Assembly (NCBI GenBank): GCA_037176725.1 | Contig: JAZBRS010000049.1 | Coordinates: 13,658,001-13,722,000 of the forward strand | Reading direction: 5' to 3' | Source: Posidonia oceanica | Taxonomy: Eukaryota > Streptophyta > Magnoliopsida > Alismatales > Posidoniaceae | DNA: 64,000 bases | Program-made: the position numbers and the translations under genes | Notes under the pieces: model-generated | Database searches by the model: none | What the model was told of the DNA's origin: nothing | What the model saw: the letters and a program-made list of their open reading frames with translations, nothing else | Shown: piece after piece, positions 11,748-22,237 of the stretch | How the letters are laid out: the number at the start of each line of letters is the position of its first letter | How positions within the stretch are numbered: position 1 is the first letter of the stretch

Positions 11748-11862
11748 CCCTGCGTATGCGAGCGTAAGCCTAGAAAGACCGATTCTCGGGCGTGTCGGGG
11801 GTGCCTAACACCTTCCCCGCACGTAACAGGAGTCCTTGCCCTGTCTTTTGGCCCGCAATGAC
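11748..11862 (+). other. Highly conserved GC-rich LTR block (A 5' LTR copy)
   Basis: Same block as at 1917-2035. Further copies lie near 33470-33584 (+), 34105-34222 (-), 51318-51435 (-) and 57076-57195 (-). It contains GGGGGTGCCTAACACC, where the ends can pair as GGTG/CACC. Confidence 0.6.
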
Positions 11863-12138
11863 CATACTGCCCTTATCCTAGGCTAGAGTCATCTCATTTG
11901 CATGTATTTGCATTTGTTTCCTTTGCATTGCTTTGCTTTGCATTTCTTGCTCGGTTTTGCGTGTTAATTCACGCATTTCCCCCGATTTTCCTTGTCTCCC
12001 GTTAATGGACATGGTGGCGACTCTGATTTGTCTTATCTTTCTCTTTTCTCCTCGATTTTAAGTGTTTTCGAGTTTAGCCTCTTCCTCGGATCCAATCGCC
12101 GCTAATAGCGAGCCTGATTCCGATCGGGATCGCTACAG

Positions 12139-12156
12139 TGGCGACTCCGCTGGGGA
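12139..12156 (+). promoter_or_regulatory. Element A primer binding site, tRNA-Arg type
   Basis: TGGCGACTCCGCTGGGGA starts one base after the LTR end. Its reverse complement fits the 3' end of plant tRNA-Arg(ACG), including the CCA tail, over 18 nt. To my knowledge described Ogre elements also use tRNA-Arg. Confidence 0.85.
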
Positions 12157-13456
12157 TGCTAGACTCCGGCTTTCGTTCCTGGCTTTTCGCTCGCCTGTTT
12201 TCGTAGTTTTGCCTGTCTTGTGTGCCTTCTTTGCCTACTTTGCTCGTTTTCCTGTGCAAACTCCTAGAAAGTCGCTTTGTGGCTACTTTGCTTAGGTTTT
12301 GCACCTCTTTTGCCTTGGTTTGCGCTCCCTTTCGCTTGGCTTTGCTTCTCTGCTTGTTTATTTACTTATTGTCTTGCTTATGCTCTTACTTCCTTTACAG
12401 CTTACTTGTCTTTATTTTCCTTGCCTTACTTGCTTATTACTGCTTTAGTTATCGCACATTGCATGTCTACATACTTGTTTGGCAACAATACATGCTTTTT
12501 GAATGTTGAATGCTTCTTTTACACCTTTGCTATGTCACTACGCACGCACATGCATGCCTTTTGACTTGATGAATGTTTTTCTTCACCATCATGCTCACAA
12601 ACACCTGCACATGCCATGCACTTGCCTTTTGTTGTGTTGTATGATTGTCTGCCTGCCATCCTTGACTGATTTTCTTCCCTTTCGCACACGCCATGCCTAG
12701 GATAGTAGAGACTTGTTTGCTCCCCCCATGGTTAATTAAAAACCGCAAGTAAAAAGAACTCCTAGGAGCAACTAGAGACTCTGAACAATCCTTCACTCCC
12801 TCTGGTTAATAAAATATGCAAGATAAAAGACTTTAAGCATTTGCATAAGCATCATATAGGGCATGCATTCTTCTCATCTGAGTCCACCTATTAGTCTGCG
12901 AAGGACGGTCCCGGCTTCTTGTTCCACCACTTTGGGCGTGGCACGAGTCAGTCGGTCTGTCCCCCCCTCGTCCGGGGGTCGTGTCGGTGTTAGTAGAGGG
13001 TACCACCCACGCTTTGGCGGGGTAGAGGCCACCAACGCACCACCCTGTCATTTCCTGAGCTTTGGGCCGGGAGTTAGACAGGGAACCTAATTTTCTGACC
13101 TGAGTCGGTGACCCGTACACCCAGGGATACCCGAAGTAGATTACCTTACTAGGACACACTAGTTAGGTGAGGGGGGCATACTAGAAAGCATGCATATCAT
13201 TCATGCCATTTAACTAACTCATTTGCATTCATCTTTTAGTTTTTAACCCTAATTTCCTTCTGTTGTGTCAGCGTGATCGGTAAAGCGAGTTTCCCTTTGC
13301 CAGAGCTCGAGTACCGACCCTCGTTGACGCTCCTCTTGCGACTTTATTCACGACCATTCCCCCTCTGAGCTATCCACGTTTGTGACGATAGCTCCTCTTA
13401 GGACTCACCGCTTGAACACTCGTCGCAGCCCTATTCTCACGCGATCTAGGTCAGCA
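12157..13456 (+). other. Element A leader (5' untranslated region)
   Basis: 1.3 kb between PBS and gag without a supported ORF, so the separate ORF1 upstream of gag reported for some Ogre elements is not evident. A stretch at about 12840-13170 with TCTGTCCCCCCC and GTAGAGGGTACC is conserved in B (about 49985-50260) and D (about 2310-2560), as a packaging or structural RNA element might be. A pyrimidine-rich splice acceptor ends at 13271. Confidence 0.65.
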
Positions 13457-14461
13457 ATGGCCCAGTACGTTAGTGAGCCTCTTTTCACTCCTGTCACGGA
13501 GGGTGTTTCCATTCCGGCCCCTCCGGTTGCTCCTTCTGTCCCCCTTGTTCCCCCTCCGATGCCAGGGTTTCCTCCCCTGACGTCTCTAGGTTCTCAGTAC
13601 GTCCCGGGACAGTGGCAAGCATCTCTTCCTCCGGATCCGGTCGCCGAATCTATCTTGACGACCGTTACTCGTGTTTCGGAGACGCCACTGCCCCCTCCAT
13701 CCCAGGGATACGTCGCTTTCGACATCCCTTCCACCGTCACTGCGACCTTTGCTGTAGAATCCTTTCCTCCCGGACAGTCTGTGTCCGTGCCACTTGTTTC
13801 TCAGCCTTCGCCAGCACTGCACTTCAGCGTCCCCACTGGCGAGATGCCCGAGGCGCAGTACCAGCACCTGATGGAGCTTGCCCAGAAACTGCAGGGCATG
13901 GCTCTATCAGTTCGTCCTTCTTCTATTCCTGTCGTTCCTGAGGTTCCTCTGAGGCCAGTTCCTGCATTCCATGCATCGACCTCCACACCTCCGCCTCGAC
14001 CATCGTCTCAACTGCTCACGGTTCCGACGATGGGGGCTCGTTTACCGCCTCCTGTTGCACAACACTTGGCACAGCATGCTCCACTTCCCTCTGGTGGTCA
14101 GTCTTTTGGACCGGCTGGAGCCCAGTACCTCACTGGCTCGCTGTCTGGCACTCCACCTGTACAGCAACTGGTGCTCCGTCATCCTACCCCTATCACAGCA
14201 CAGCATGGCATCTACTCTTCTCCTCTGCACCAGGTCCAGCATCCTGCATACACTCCTACATACACAGTCCCCCAGCACGGATACACCGGCCATCCCGTTG
14301 CTCCACTAGGCGACGCTATGGTAGATCCGGAGGAGCACTTAGGTGCGACCCATTCGGCGTATGTGCTCGCTACCCCTGCTGATCCCTCTCCTACAGCAGC
14401 AATCCCAGACCCCATCAATAACCGGATGGACGTCTTGGAGAAGGCACTACGACTAGTGTAG
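13457..14461 (+). pseudogene. gag: Element A gag, N-terminal part
   Basis: The first ATG of the open frame is at 13457, inside the conserved S-A-M-A-Q context; the frame is open further upstream but without an ATG. About 330 residues, rich in proline, serine, glutamine and histidine, precede the structured gag core, as is usual for the large gag of Tat-type elements. The part ends at a TAG (14459-14461) where the B copy reads glutamine, so this stop is a C-to-T change that truncates gag before its core. Beyond the stop the same frame continues without shift. Capsid-forming function is inferred from the family. Confidence 0.85.
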
Positions 14462-16159
14462 GGTACTGAGCACCAGACCTACCAATTCCGGGACCTCTGC
14501 TGCTTTCCAAAGGCGGTACTCCCTCCGAAGTTCAAGATCCCGGACTTCGAGAAGTATAATGGTAGGGGCTGCCCCGTAGCGCACTTGAAGGCGTATTGCG
14601 GTGATCTCGCTCAGCTTCAGGCTGATGAGAGGTTGCTGATCAGCTTGTTCCAGAAGAGTTTGACCGGGCCGGCACTCAAGTGGTTCACATCGCTTGATAT
14701 GTCAGCCATCAAGACTTGGAACGACCTCAGTCAGGCGTTCCTGGAACAGTACTCCTTCAACCTCGATCTGGTCCCAAAAAGGGCGGACTTGATCGCAATC
14801 AAGCAGAATTCTGGCGAGCCGTTCGGGGAGTACGTCGGCCGCTGGCGCGCCCTTGCCTCTCAGGTTCGAGATAGACCCTCTGACGAGGAGTCTATCGAGA
14901 TCGTTATCAAAGGGGCGCAGCCGTCTCTCGGAGCTCTGCTTAGCATCCAACCAGTCACTACTTTTGCGGCACTCATCAGAGTTGGAGCGCGCGTGGAGAG
15001 TTCTTTACGGAGTGGCAACTTCCCAGCTCTCTCTGCGTTCGCTAAGCAGGCAGTGATCGGCAGTAACAGTGCCAACAGCAGCGCCTCCAACAACAACAGC
15101 GGCAGCAGCAACAACCGCCCGAAGAGAAAGGACTCGTCGAAACCCGCTGTCGCATTCGTCGACTCCCCTGCTGTGCCTGTTCGCTTGCCATCCCGGCCTG
15201 CCCCAGCTCAGATGGTGTACGCTTCTGCACCTAGGAATCCACACACACCACACATCACTACCACCGCTAGACCGGTCTATCCTGCCGCACCGGTTCAGCA
15301 AGGCTCATACCAGAGGCAAAGAAGGCCACCCATTGAGAAGCGGAGATTCGCCCCACTGGTGGAACCGCTCACGGTCATCTTGCCAAAGGTTGCATCGCTC
15401 CTGAAGTTCCCGGAGGTTCGTCCGCCACCAAGTCCTCTACCGCATTGGTTTAGGTCGGACCTCTTCTGCAATTTCCATCGAAGCGCCGGGCATTCGACGG
15501 ACAATTGCTTCTCCCTGCGGAACGCTATTCAGGACTTGATCGAATCGGGAACGATTGTGATCGACACGCACGAGGCATCCACTCAAGCACACACTCATGC
15601 ATCTGCACACTCAGCTGTTCCCCCTCATTCTGGCATCACCCGCCAACCCTTACCGGAGCACTCTTATCCGGGAGGGGCGGGGACCTCAGGCATCCATTCT
15701 GTCTTTCCTTCTGGGCCTGCTACCTCTGTGGTAGACCCCTCTGATCTCATCTCTGACATCTCTGAGCCTTTCCCTGTCAGTCTCTATCTCGCGGCGGTTG
15801 CCGGCTCCGAGTCGGGAATTCACTTGATCCGACCGCGTGCCAGGCCGGAGCGCCCTCTCGTGCCTCCCACCGTGCTTCCCCAGGCTCAATCCCCTGTGCA
15901 CCTTCTAGCTAGGGCCCAGCCTAGTTCCCCCATCCACCTCTTAGGGCGACCTCAGCTACACCTTCTAGGCAAACCTCAACCTGCCCCAGCCTTCCCACCC
16001 CAACAACCATACCCTCTAGAGAGACCTCAGTACCCCGTAGGTCCCCCTGTAACCTCTCCTGTGCTCGCAGCACATGCTCCAGTCGTCATTGATTTGACCC
16101 TGGACACCCATCGCGTCCCTTACAGCTACGCCACAGAGATGTGCGCGGAAGTAACGTGA
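14462..16159 (+). pseudogene. gag: Element A gag core and zinc finger
   Basis: It continues in the same frame after the TAG. The conserved retrotransposon gag (capsid) domain lies at about 14540-15000, with motifs such as GPALKWF, W-x-D-L and FLEQY, followed by a basic Asn/Ser-rich linker. A zinc-finger-like motif C-x2-H-x4-H-x4-C is at about 15467-15510, that is CHHC instead of the usual CCHC. A long Pro/His-rich tail follows. It ends in TGA (16157-16159); B has TGA at the same place. In related gag-pol proteins this context (T-R-S-G-R) normally holds arginine, which fits CGA to TGA at a CpG. Confidence 0.88.
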
Positions 16160-17413
16160 TCGGGGAGGGTTTACAGGCCCCCAACACCTGCAATTAGGCC
16201 AACTCCCCCTAGACCTGTTATGCCCCCACCCTCTAGCCAACCCGTAGCAGATCCAACTCCAGACCAACTTGTAGCTAGCCAAATCCCTACCCAGCCTGTA
16301 GAAACCCAGCTTCCTGCCACTACCCCCTTAGAGCCTGCCAGAACTACCCCTCCCCTTGCCAAAAAGAGCCAACCTAAGGCAGACTTGACCTCCCAGCTTA
16401 AGAAGGTCAAAGCCGACATTTCTATCTGGGACTTGATCCACACCTCTGCCGAACACCGCGAGGCTTTTCTTCGTGTGTTCCAGGCTGCCCGTGTGTCCCA
16501 GTCCATTGAGCCTTCAGCCTTGGAGAGCATGGTTGGGTTGTTTGTGGAGCCCCAGGTCATCTCTTTTACGAGTGATGAGCTGCCTCCGGTGGGGATTAAT
16601 CACAACCAGCCCCTATTCGTCACGGTGCAGTTCAAAAACTTTCGCATTCCCCTAACACTGGTTGATAATGGGTCAGGCCTTAACGTCTGCCCCTTGCGTA
16701 CTGCAACCAAGCTCGGATTCAAAGCTGAGGACATCACGCCAGCCGTGAAGGGAATGACAGCTTTTGACAACACTCACCACGACGCCCTAGGGATCCTGAT
16801 TATTCCTCTTGTTATTGGCCCGGTTGTCTTCGACGTAGAATTCTATGTCGTCGACTTGAAGCCGAACTTCAATCTTCTGCTTGGGCGCCCGTGGCTCCAC
16901 AAGCATCAGGTCCTTCCTTCGACCCTCCATCGAATGATAAAGTACCGTCGCGGCGACGATGTCATTGTCGTCATGGCGGAGACCTTTGAGAAGGAGAGGA
17001 TCGAAGCAGTCTCCCCCGTGTCTTCGCAATCTATCCCGTTTGACCCCGAGACTTCTGAAGCCCTATATCGCGTTAATCAGTGCGAGCCGGTTAACTTCAT
17101 TCCTGATCTTGAACGTGTCAACTCCTTGACCGTTCACAGCAATCCCTTTCGAATGGTCGAGAACGTATGTCACAGGTGGGGTTACATAAAGGGTACGCTG
17201 CTCGGGCGTCATGGCCAGGGGATCGCAGAGCCGATCGTAGCAGTGGAGCGAAGGAAATCTGAAGGCCTCGGCTACGAACCCAAGCCCAACGAAGATCACC
17301 GCTTTCAGCTCAACAATCCAGAATCAGCCATTCCCAGAGACCTCACTAACTTTACCAGTGCAGGAACCCTGGGATCGACCGACGATCAAGACACGGTACC
17401 GACAGAGGATTAG
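16160..17413 (+). pseudogene. pro: Element A aspartic protease and G-patch-like region
   Basis: Same frame as gag. After a Pro-rich linker and a conserved block around WDLIHTSAEHREAF comes the retropepsin: the catalytic motif V-D-N-G-S-G at about 16660 and the C-terminal LLGRPWLH at about 16877. A glycine-rich segment at about 17150-17275 (RWGY, LLGRHGQG, EGLGYEP) resembles the G-patch seen after the protease of Tat-lineage elements. The protease would cut Gag-Pol inside the particle. The part ends at TAG (17411-17413), where B reads tryptophan. Confidence 0.88.
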
Positions 17414-19993
17414 GTGTGTGTTGAGGACTACTACTCGGATGAGGAGCAGTCTGGCACAACAGAGGCAGTCCCAACCGGCACAGCAGAAACAGTGATCAGA
17501 GCAGAGGCCACACAGTCAATCTATTCAGCTCTTCCTCTGGCAGAAACAGCAGGCAGCTCAGCAGGCCCTGTGGCAGAACTAGCAAGTTCCCACTCTTTTG
17601 CAGCCACGTCAGCTTCCCAGGTACAGACAGCAGCAGTGCAGGAGTCAGAGACACTCCTTCTGGCAGAAGCAAGCATGCTACCAGCGGTCACAGCAACATC
17701 AGTGCCACTGTCCCTATCTCTGGAGGGGCAGTTAATCAATACAGTCAGCAGCGCGGCTCAGCCCGCTTCAGCATCCACATCTCCAGGAATGCAGCAGGCG
17801 CAGTCCGCTTCGCATCCTCCTGACAACCAGCAGCAGCTCTCATGGCAAGACCCCATGGCGTCAGAGGCTGCACTCTCTCAGTTACGGCCCGATACAAAAG
17901 GCCAACTGAGCACTACACTCTCCGGGCCCTTGAGCCCTCTGAAGAGCACCCCTGCCTACTCTCCAACAGTGACCCTGGCAGCATATCCATCTATGGCACC
18001 GCTGACTTGTCTATTTGGGCCTTCTACATCAGAGTTGCTGCCATCGGACGCGCCCGTGAACCAGATCATGCAGATTTCAAGGGCAGCAATCCGTCTTGCA
18101 GCCGGGCCAGTGCCGCAGGCCCCCGGCGCCTACTACGTCGACTCCCCCTCGGACAAGGAAGAAGGAGCGGTGATAGAAGCCCAGGTCGATTCTTGGATGT
18201 CTGACTTAGAGCTACACTATCAAGAACAAATCAAGTCGATAGCAGAAGACCTGGCAGAGCATCAAGCCGCAGAAAGGAAAGGGAAAGCCGTGGTTACGGA
18301 CCCTCCTCTGCAAGAAGACCATGCCTCTATCATGGTCCTGGAAGAAGACTCCGCAGCGCCGGACTCCCCTAGACCAGATGAGCTCATCACTCTCCAATCA
18401 GAAGGCGGGTCTAGGTGGTTTGTGCAACACATGCCCCATTCGAGCAGCATAGCGAGCGGCAATGCCCAAATCAGCCGCCGGTCCGGCATACCCTCCCCAA
18501 GCACACTGGAAGACCCAGAGGAGGAAGCATCAGCAGTGCAAGCAGCAGCAGTAACAGAGCAGAAAGCAGAATCAGTAACAGAGCTGTCAGCAGCCCCAGC
18601 AGCATCAGTAGCAGAATCGGCAAGGCCCTCAGCAGAATCAGCAGAGCACTCAGTAGAATTAGTCAGGCTAGAGCAAACAGCAGAAGGAATTGCTGGGATG
18701 GAGGTCGCGCACCGGGGCTACAAGAACACTCGAGTAAGCGTGACCATCCTGAAGCGTCACCAAGGCCAGGCAGCGGAACACATGCACTCTTTCGACATCA
18801 CAAGTCCTTCCTTTGAGAAAGAGATCCTCTCGGAACTTATTGCTTATGGAGAGGAGGATGATACGGGCATGGATGAGACTGATGAATCATTGCCCGAGTT
18901 CCGGCCCTATGACGACGACCCAGAAGGCCCCAACCTCCATGTTGAAGAAGAAACGGAGGTTGTCAACATCGGCACAGCTGAGGAAGTCAGAGAAGTTCGT
19001 ATCAGTGCCCAGCTGTCCTCCCAGGCTCGAGCAGAGTTCATCGCATTCCTGAAAGAATATGCGGATGTCTTCGCCTGGAGTTACGAGGATATGGTCGGCC
19101 TTGACATAGAAGTAGTGGTGCACAATCTGCCCTTAAACCCGGATGCCAAGCCAGTGAAGCAAAAGCTAAGAAGATGGCGACCACAGTGGCTGCTCATGAT
19201 CAAAGAAGAGATAATGAAGCAGCTCAGGGTCAATTTTCTGAAGGTCGTTCTTTATCCTGAATGGCTGGCAAACATTGTACCTGTGCCCAAGAAAGATGGC
19301 CGAATCCGGATCTGCATCGACTACAGGGACCTGAACAAGGCAAGTCCCAAGGACGACTTTCCATTGCCTCACATTGACGTCCTAGTCGACAATACAGCGG
19401 GCCACAAGATGCTCTCCTTCATGGACGGCTTTTCTGGATACAATCAAATCAAAATGGCAGAAGAAGACATGGAAAAGACTTCATTCATCATCCCTTGGAG
19501 AGTCTTCTGCTACCAAGTCATGCCGTTTGGCCTGAAAAATGCTGGTGCGACCTATCAGAGGGCCATGACTGCGCTGTTCCACGACCTCATGCACCAAGAA
19601 GTAGAGGTCTATGTAGACGACATGATTGCTAAAACCAAAGAGCCTGAAGATCATCTTACCTGTCTCAAAAAGCTCTTTGACCGTCTACGGAAGTACAAGC
19701 TGCGCCTAAATCCCAAGAAGTGCGTGTTCGGGGTGTCTTCTGGCAAATTGCTCGGCTACATTGTTAGCCAAAGGGGGATTGAGGTGGACCCGTTGAAAGC
19801 ACAAGCCATCGTGGACATGCCACCCCCTAGGACTGAAAAGGAAGTCAGAAGTCTGCTTGGGCATTTACAATATATCAGTCGCTTTATTGCACAGCTTACG
19901 CCCATCTGCGAGCCCATATTCAAGCTCTTGAAGAAGAATGCGCAGATTCACTGGAGCGAGGAGTGTCAGGCTGCATTTGCCAAGATCAAGTAG
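17414..19993 (+). pseudogene. pol: Element A acidic linker and reverse transcriptase
   Basis: The first ~500 residues form a low-complexity linker rich in Ala, Ser, Glu and Gln that diverges strongly between A and B. From about 19000 comes the Ty3/gypsy reverse transcriptase: KDGRIRICIDYRDLNKA, FSGYNQI, VMPFGLKNAGATYQ and the catalytic YVDD at 19610-19621, then the thumb region around LGYIVS and RSLLGHLQYISRF. It ends at TAG (19991-19993), which fits CAG (Gln) to TAG, at the junction to RNase H. The RT block itself contains no stop. In the family it copies element RNA into DNA inside cytoplasmic particles. Confidence 0.93.
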
Positions 19994-20944
19994 CTGCTGA
20001 TCAAGCCTCCTGTCCCTGTCCCACCTACACCCGGGAGACCTTTGCTTCTCTACCTTTCTACCACGCAGCATTCCATGGGCGCCGTCTTGGGCCAACATGA
20101 CAAATCTGGTAGAAGGGAGCGCGCCATCTATTACCTGAGCAAGAAATTTAATGAATGTGAAGCCAGGTACAGTACACTAGAGAAGACCTATTTGTCCCTT
20201 GTCTGGGCTGCACAGAAACTAAGGCACTACATGATGGCATACCCAGTACAGCTCTTATGCCGGCATGATCCTATCAAGTTCCTTTTCCAAAAGCCGGCCA
20301 TGGTGGGCAGATGTGCTAAGTGGCAGGTGTTATTGTCTCAGTACGACATCACCTTTGTCACACAGAAATCCATGAAGGGTCAGGTCATGGCAGACCATCT
20401 TGCTAACCTTCCTCTACCTGAATACCAACCCCTCCAGACACAGTTCCCTGATGAAGACATTCTCTTTGCAATGGAGGACTCTGAGCAAAAAAATCCTGAA
20501 GAACAAGAGGAATGGCGGCTCTACTTTGATGGTGCAGTCAACAAAAAGGGCCGAGGCGTAGGCGCAGTACTGACCACGCCCCAGGGACAGATGATTCCCT
20601 TCGCGAGGAAGCTGACTTTCGCATGCACAAACAATGAAGCGAAGTATGAAGCATGCATCCTAGGGTTGAAAGTCGCCCTCGAACATGAGGCGCAGAAGCT
20701 GCATGTGCACGGTGATGCCATGCTGGTAATTTCTGAAGTGAACGGCGACTAGAGGACAAAAGATCCCAAGCTTGTGCTGTATCACGAACACCTGCTGAGG
20801 CTGATGGAAGAATTTGAGGGCATCTGCTTCACATACATGAACAGAGCCAAGAACACGTACGCAGACGCATTGGCAACTTTGGCATCCTGGCTCACTATAT
20901 CTGAAGACGGTGCGGTGGATGTATTCGTTACTCGCATTGAGTAG
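19994..20944 (+). pseudogene. pol: Element A RNase H plus archaeal-type RNase H
   Basis: Two RNase H domains in a row, the hallmark of the Tat lineage. The first (about 20000-20420) follows the RT; its usual first catalytic aspartate is replaced (LLLYLSTTQHS), as is common in Tat elements, while the YSTLEKTYL glutamate remains. The second (about 20515-20900) has all four acidic residues of the DEDD set: YFDG at 20522-20533, NNEAKYEA at about 20630, HGDA at about 20710 and YADALA at about 20858. A TAG at 20750-20752 splits the second domain, and another TAG (20942-20944) follows. Both fit G-to-A or C-to-T changes of Trp and Gln codons. Confidence 0.88.
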
Positions 20945-21379
20945 CCTGCATATTGCCTGAACATAGAAGAGGCGGATCCAGCAGAGGAGCAGCCCTGGTA
21001 TCGAGATATAAAATCTTTCCTGGAGTCTGGCAGCTTTCCTCTCGATACCGCAGCAGCAGACAAGAGAACTCTGGCGCGTCTGGCGTCAAAGTATGTGTTG
21101 GGGGCTGGGCAGCTGTACAGAAGGTCATACAATCAGATGCTACTGCGCTGCCTGAACAAATCGGAGGCTGACACGCTGATGCTCCAAGTGCATGCGGGAA
21201 CCTGTGGCCCGCACATGAACGGCGTCCTCCTGGCCAAGAAGATCATGCTCCAGGGATATTTCTGGCAGACCATGGAAGCCGACTGCTGCCGGTTCGTGCG
21301 TAGATGCCACAACTGTCAGATTCATGGTAACTTCATCAAGGCCCCTCCACATCAGCTGCACAACATGTCCTCGCCGTAG
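20945..21379 (+). pseudogene. int: Element A integrase, N-terminal zinc-binding part
   Basis: It contains the HHCC zinc motif: VHAGTCGPH at about 21188 and RRCHNCQIHG at about 21299. It ends with TAG (21377-21379), directly before the first catalytic region, at a position expected to be tryptophan. The reading frame is unchanged from RNase H. Confidence 0.88.
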
Positions 21380-22237
21380 CCTTTCTCCACCTGGGGGATC
21401 GATGTCATTGGCGCCATCCACCCTGCTGCTTCAAACGGTCATCGTTACATTCTGGTAGCGATCAATTACTTTACCAAGTGGGTGGAAGCAGCCTCTTACA
21501 GAACAGTCACCGCTGCGGCAACAGAAAAATTTATCAAGAACAATATCATTGCCCGATATGGGGTCCCGCACTCAGTCATCTCTGATAATGGCACAAACTT
21601 CATTGCCAAAAGGATCGAGGAATTCCTGCAGAGTCTTAAGATCAAGCATCATCGATCCTCGCCCTATCGGCCACAGATGAACGGAGCTGTGGAGTCTGCA
21701 AACAAGAACATTGTCAAAATCCTGAAGAAAATGGCAGAAACCCACAAGGATTGGCACGACAAGCTCCCATACGCACTCTGGGCATACAGGACATCAATCC
21801 GGACCTCTACAGGAGCCACTCCGTACTCTCTGGTGTACGAAATGGAAGCGGTGTTACCTGTTGAAGTAGAGATCCCCTCTCTGCGGATCCTACGAGAAGC
21901 TGAGTTGGAAGAGGCAGAATGGGTCGAAGACCGCTGCATCCAACTGAACTTAATTGATGAGCGCAGACTGCAAGCTATGCACAACGCTCACTGCTATCAG
22001 AAGCGGATGGCCAGAGCATTCCTGAAGAAGGTCCAGCCCAGAAACTTTCAGCCAGGGGACCTTGTCTTGCGCGCCATTCATTTGCCTGACGGTCGAGGGA
22101 AATTCCGACCCAACTGGCGTGGCCCCTTTGTGGTCAAGCAGATCTTTTCGGGAGGCGCTGCAACTCTTGAGGATATGGACCGGGTCGAGCAGTCTGAGCC
22201 CGTCAACCTCTGCTATCTAAAGAAGTACTATCAGTAG
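21380..22237 (+). pseudogene. int: Element A integrase core and C-terminal GPY/F-like domain
   Basis: Catalytic DDE residues are visible: WGIDVIG (about 21392), VISDNGTNF (about 21575) and GAVESANKN (about 21683), with the usual D-35-E spacing. The C-terminal part has PGDLVLR and a GPFVV motif of the GPY/F type. It stops at TAG 22235-22237 after a conserved CYLKKYYQ tail, also kept in B, so this is the true end. There is no chromodomain, as expected for Tat elements. The core domain has no internal stop; the polyprotein is dead because of the upstream stops. Confidence 0.92.

Larger units (their letters stand above)
6364..12137 (+). mobile_element. Element A 5' LTR (5,774 bp)
   Basis: TG...CA ends (TGTTGACACCCC ... 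GATCGCTACA). In order it holds an ACCCTA-rich start, a pyrimidine tract (6780-7060), an A-rich tract (7080-7830), a TATA-like box near 8243, a CT/CA-rich region with GC islands (8250-9500), a GCATTT-rich tract (9540-10560), splice donors at 9212 and 10790, a TTTTGCGTGC minisatellite (11250-11500), the conserved GC-rich block (11748-11862) and the end. No convincing protein gene is present; the 244-codon antisense frame at 8769-9503 recurs in the 3' LTR but has no recognisable domain. Confidence 0.93.

Noticed and set aside
12139..12156. tRNA-like sequence.
   Set aside because: Only the 18 nt complementary to the tRNA 3' end are present; it is a primer binding site, not a tRNA gene.
13382..13456. 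Start of gag at the first codon of the open frame (GTG in A; TTG at 49683 in B; TTG at 43182 for the B extra ORF).
   Set aside because: Plant translation would start at ATG; the conserved ATGs at 13457, 49662 and 43029 were chosen instead.
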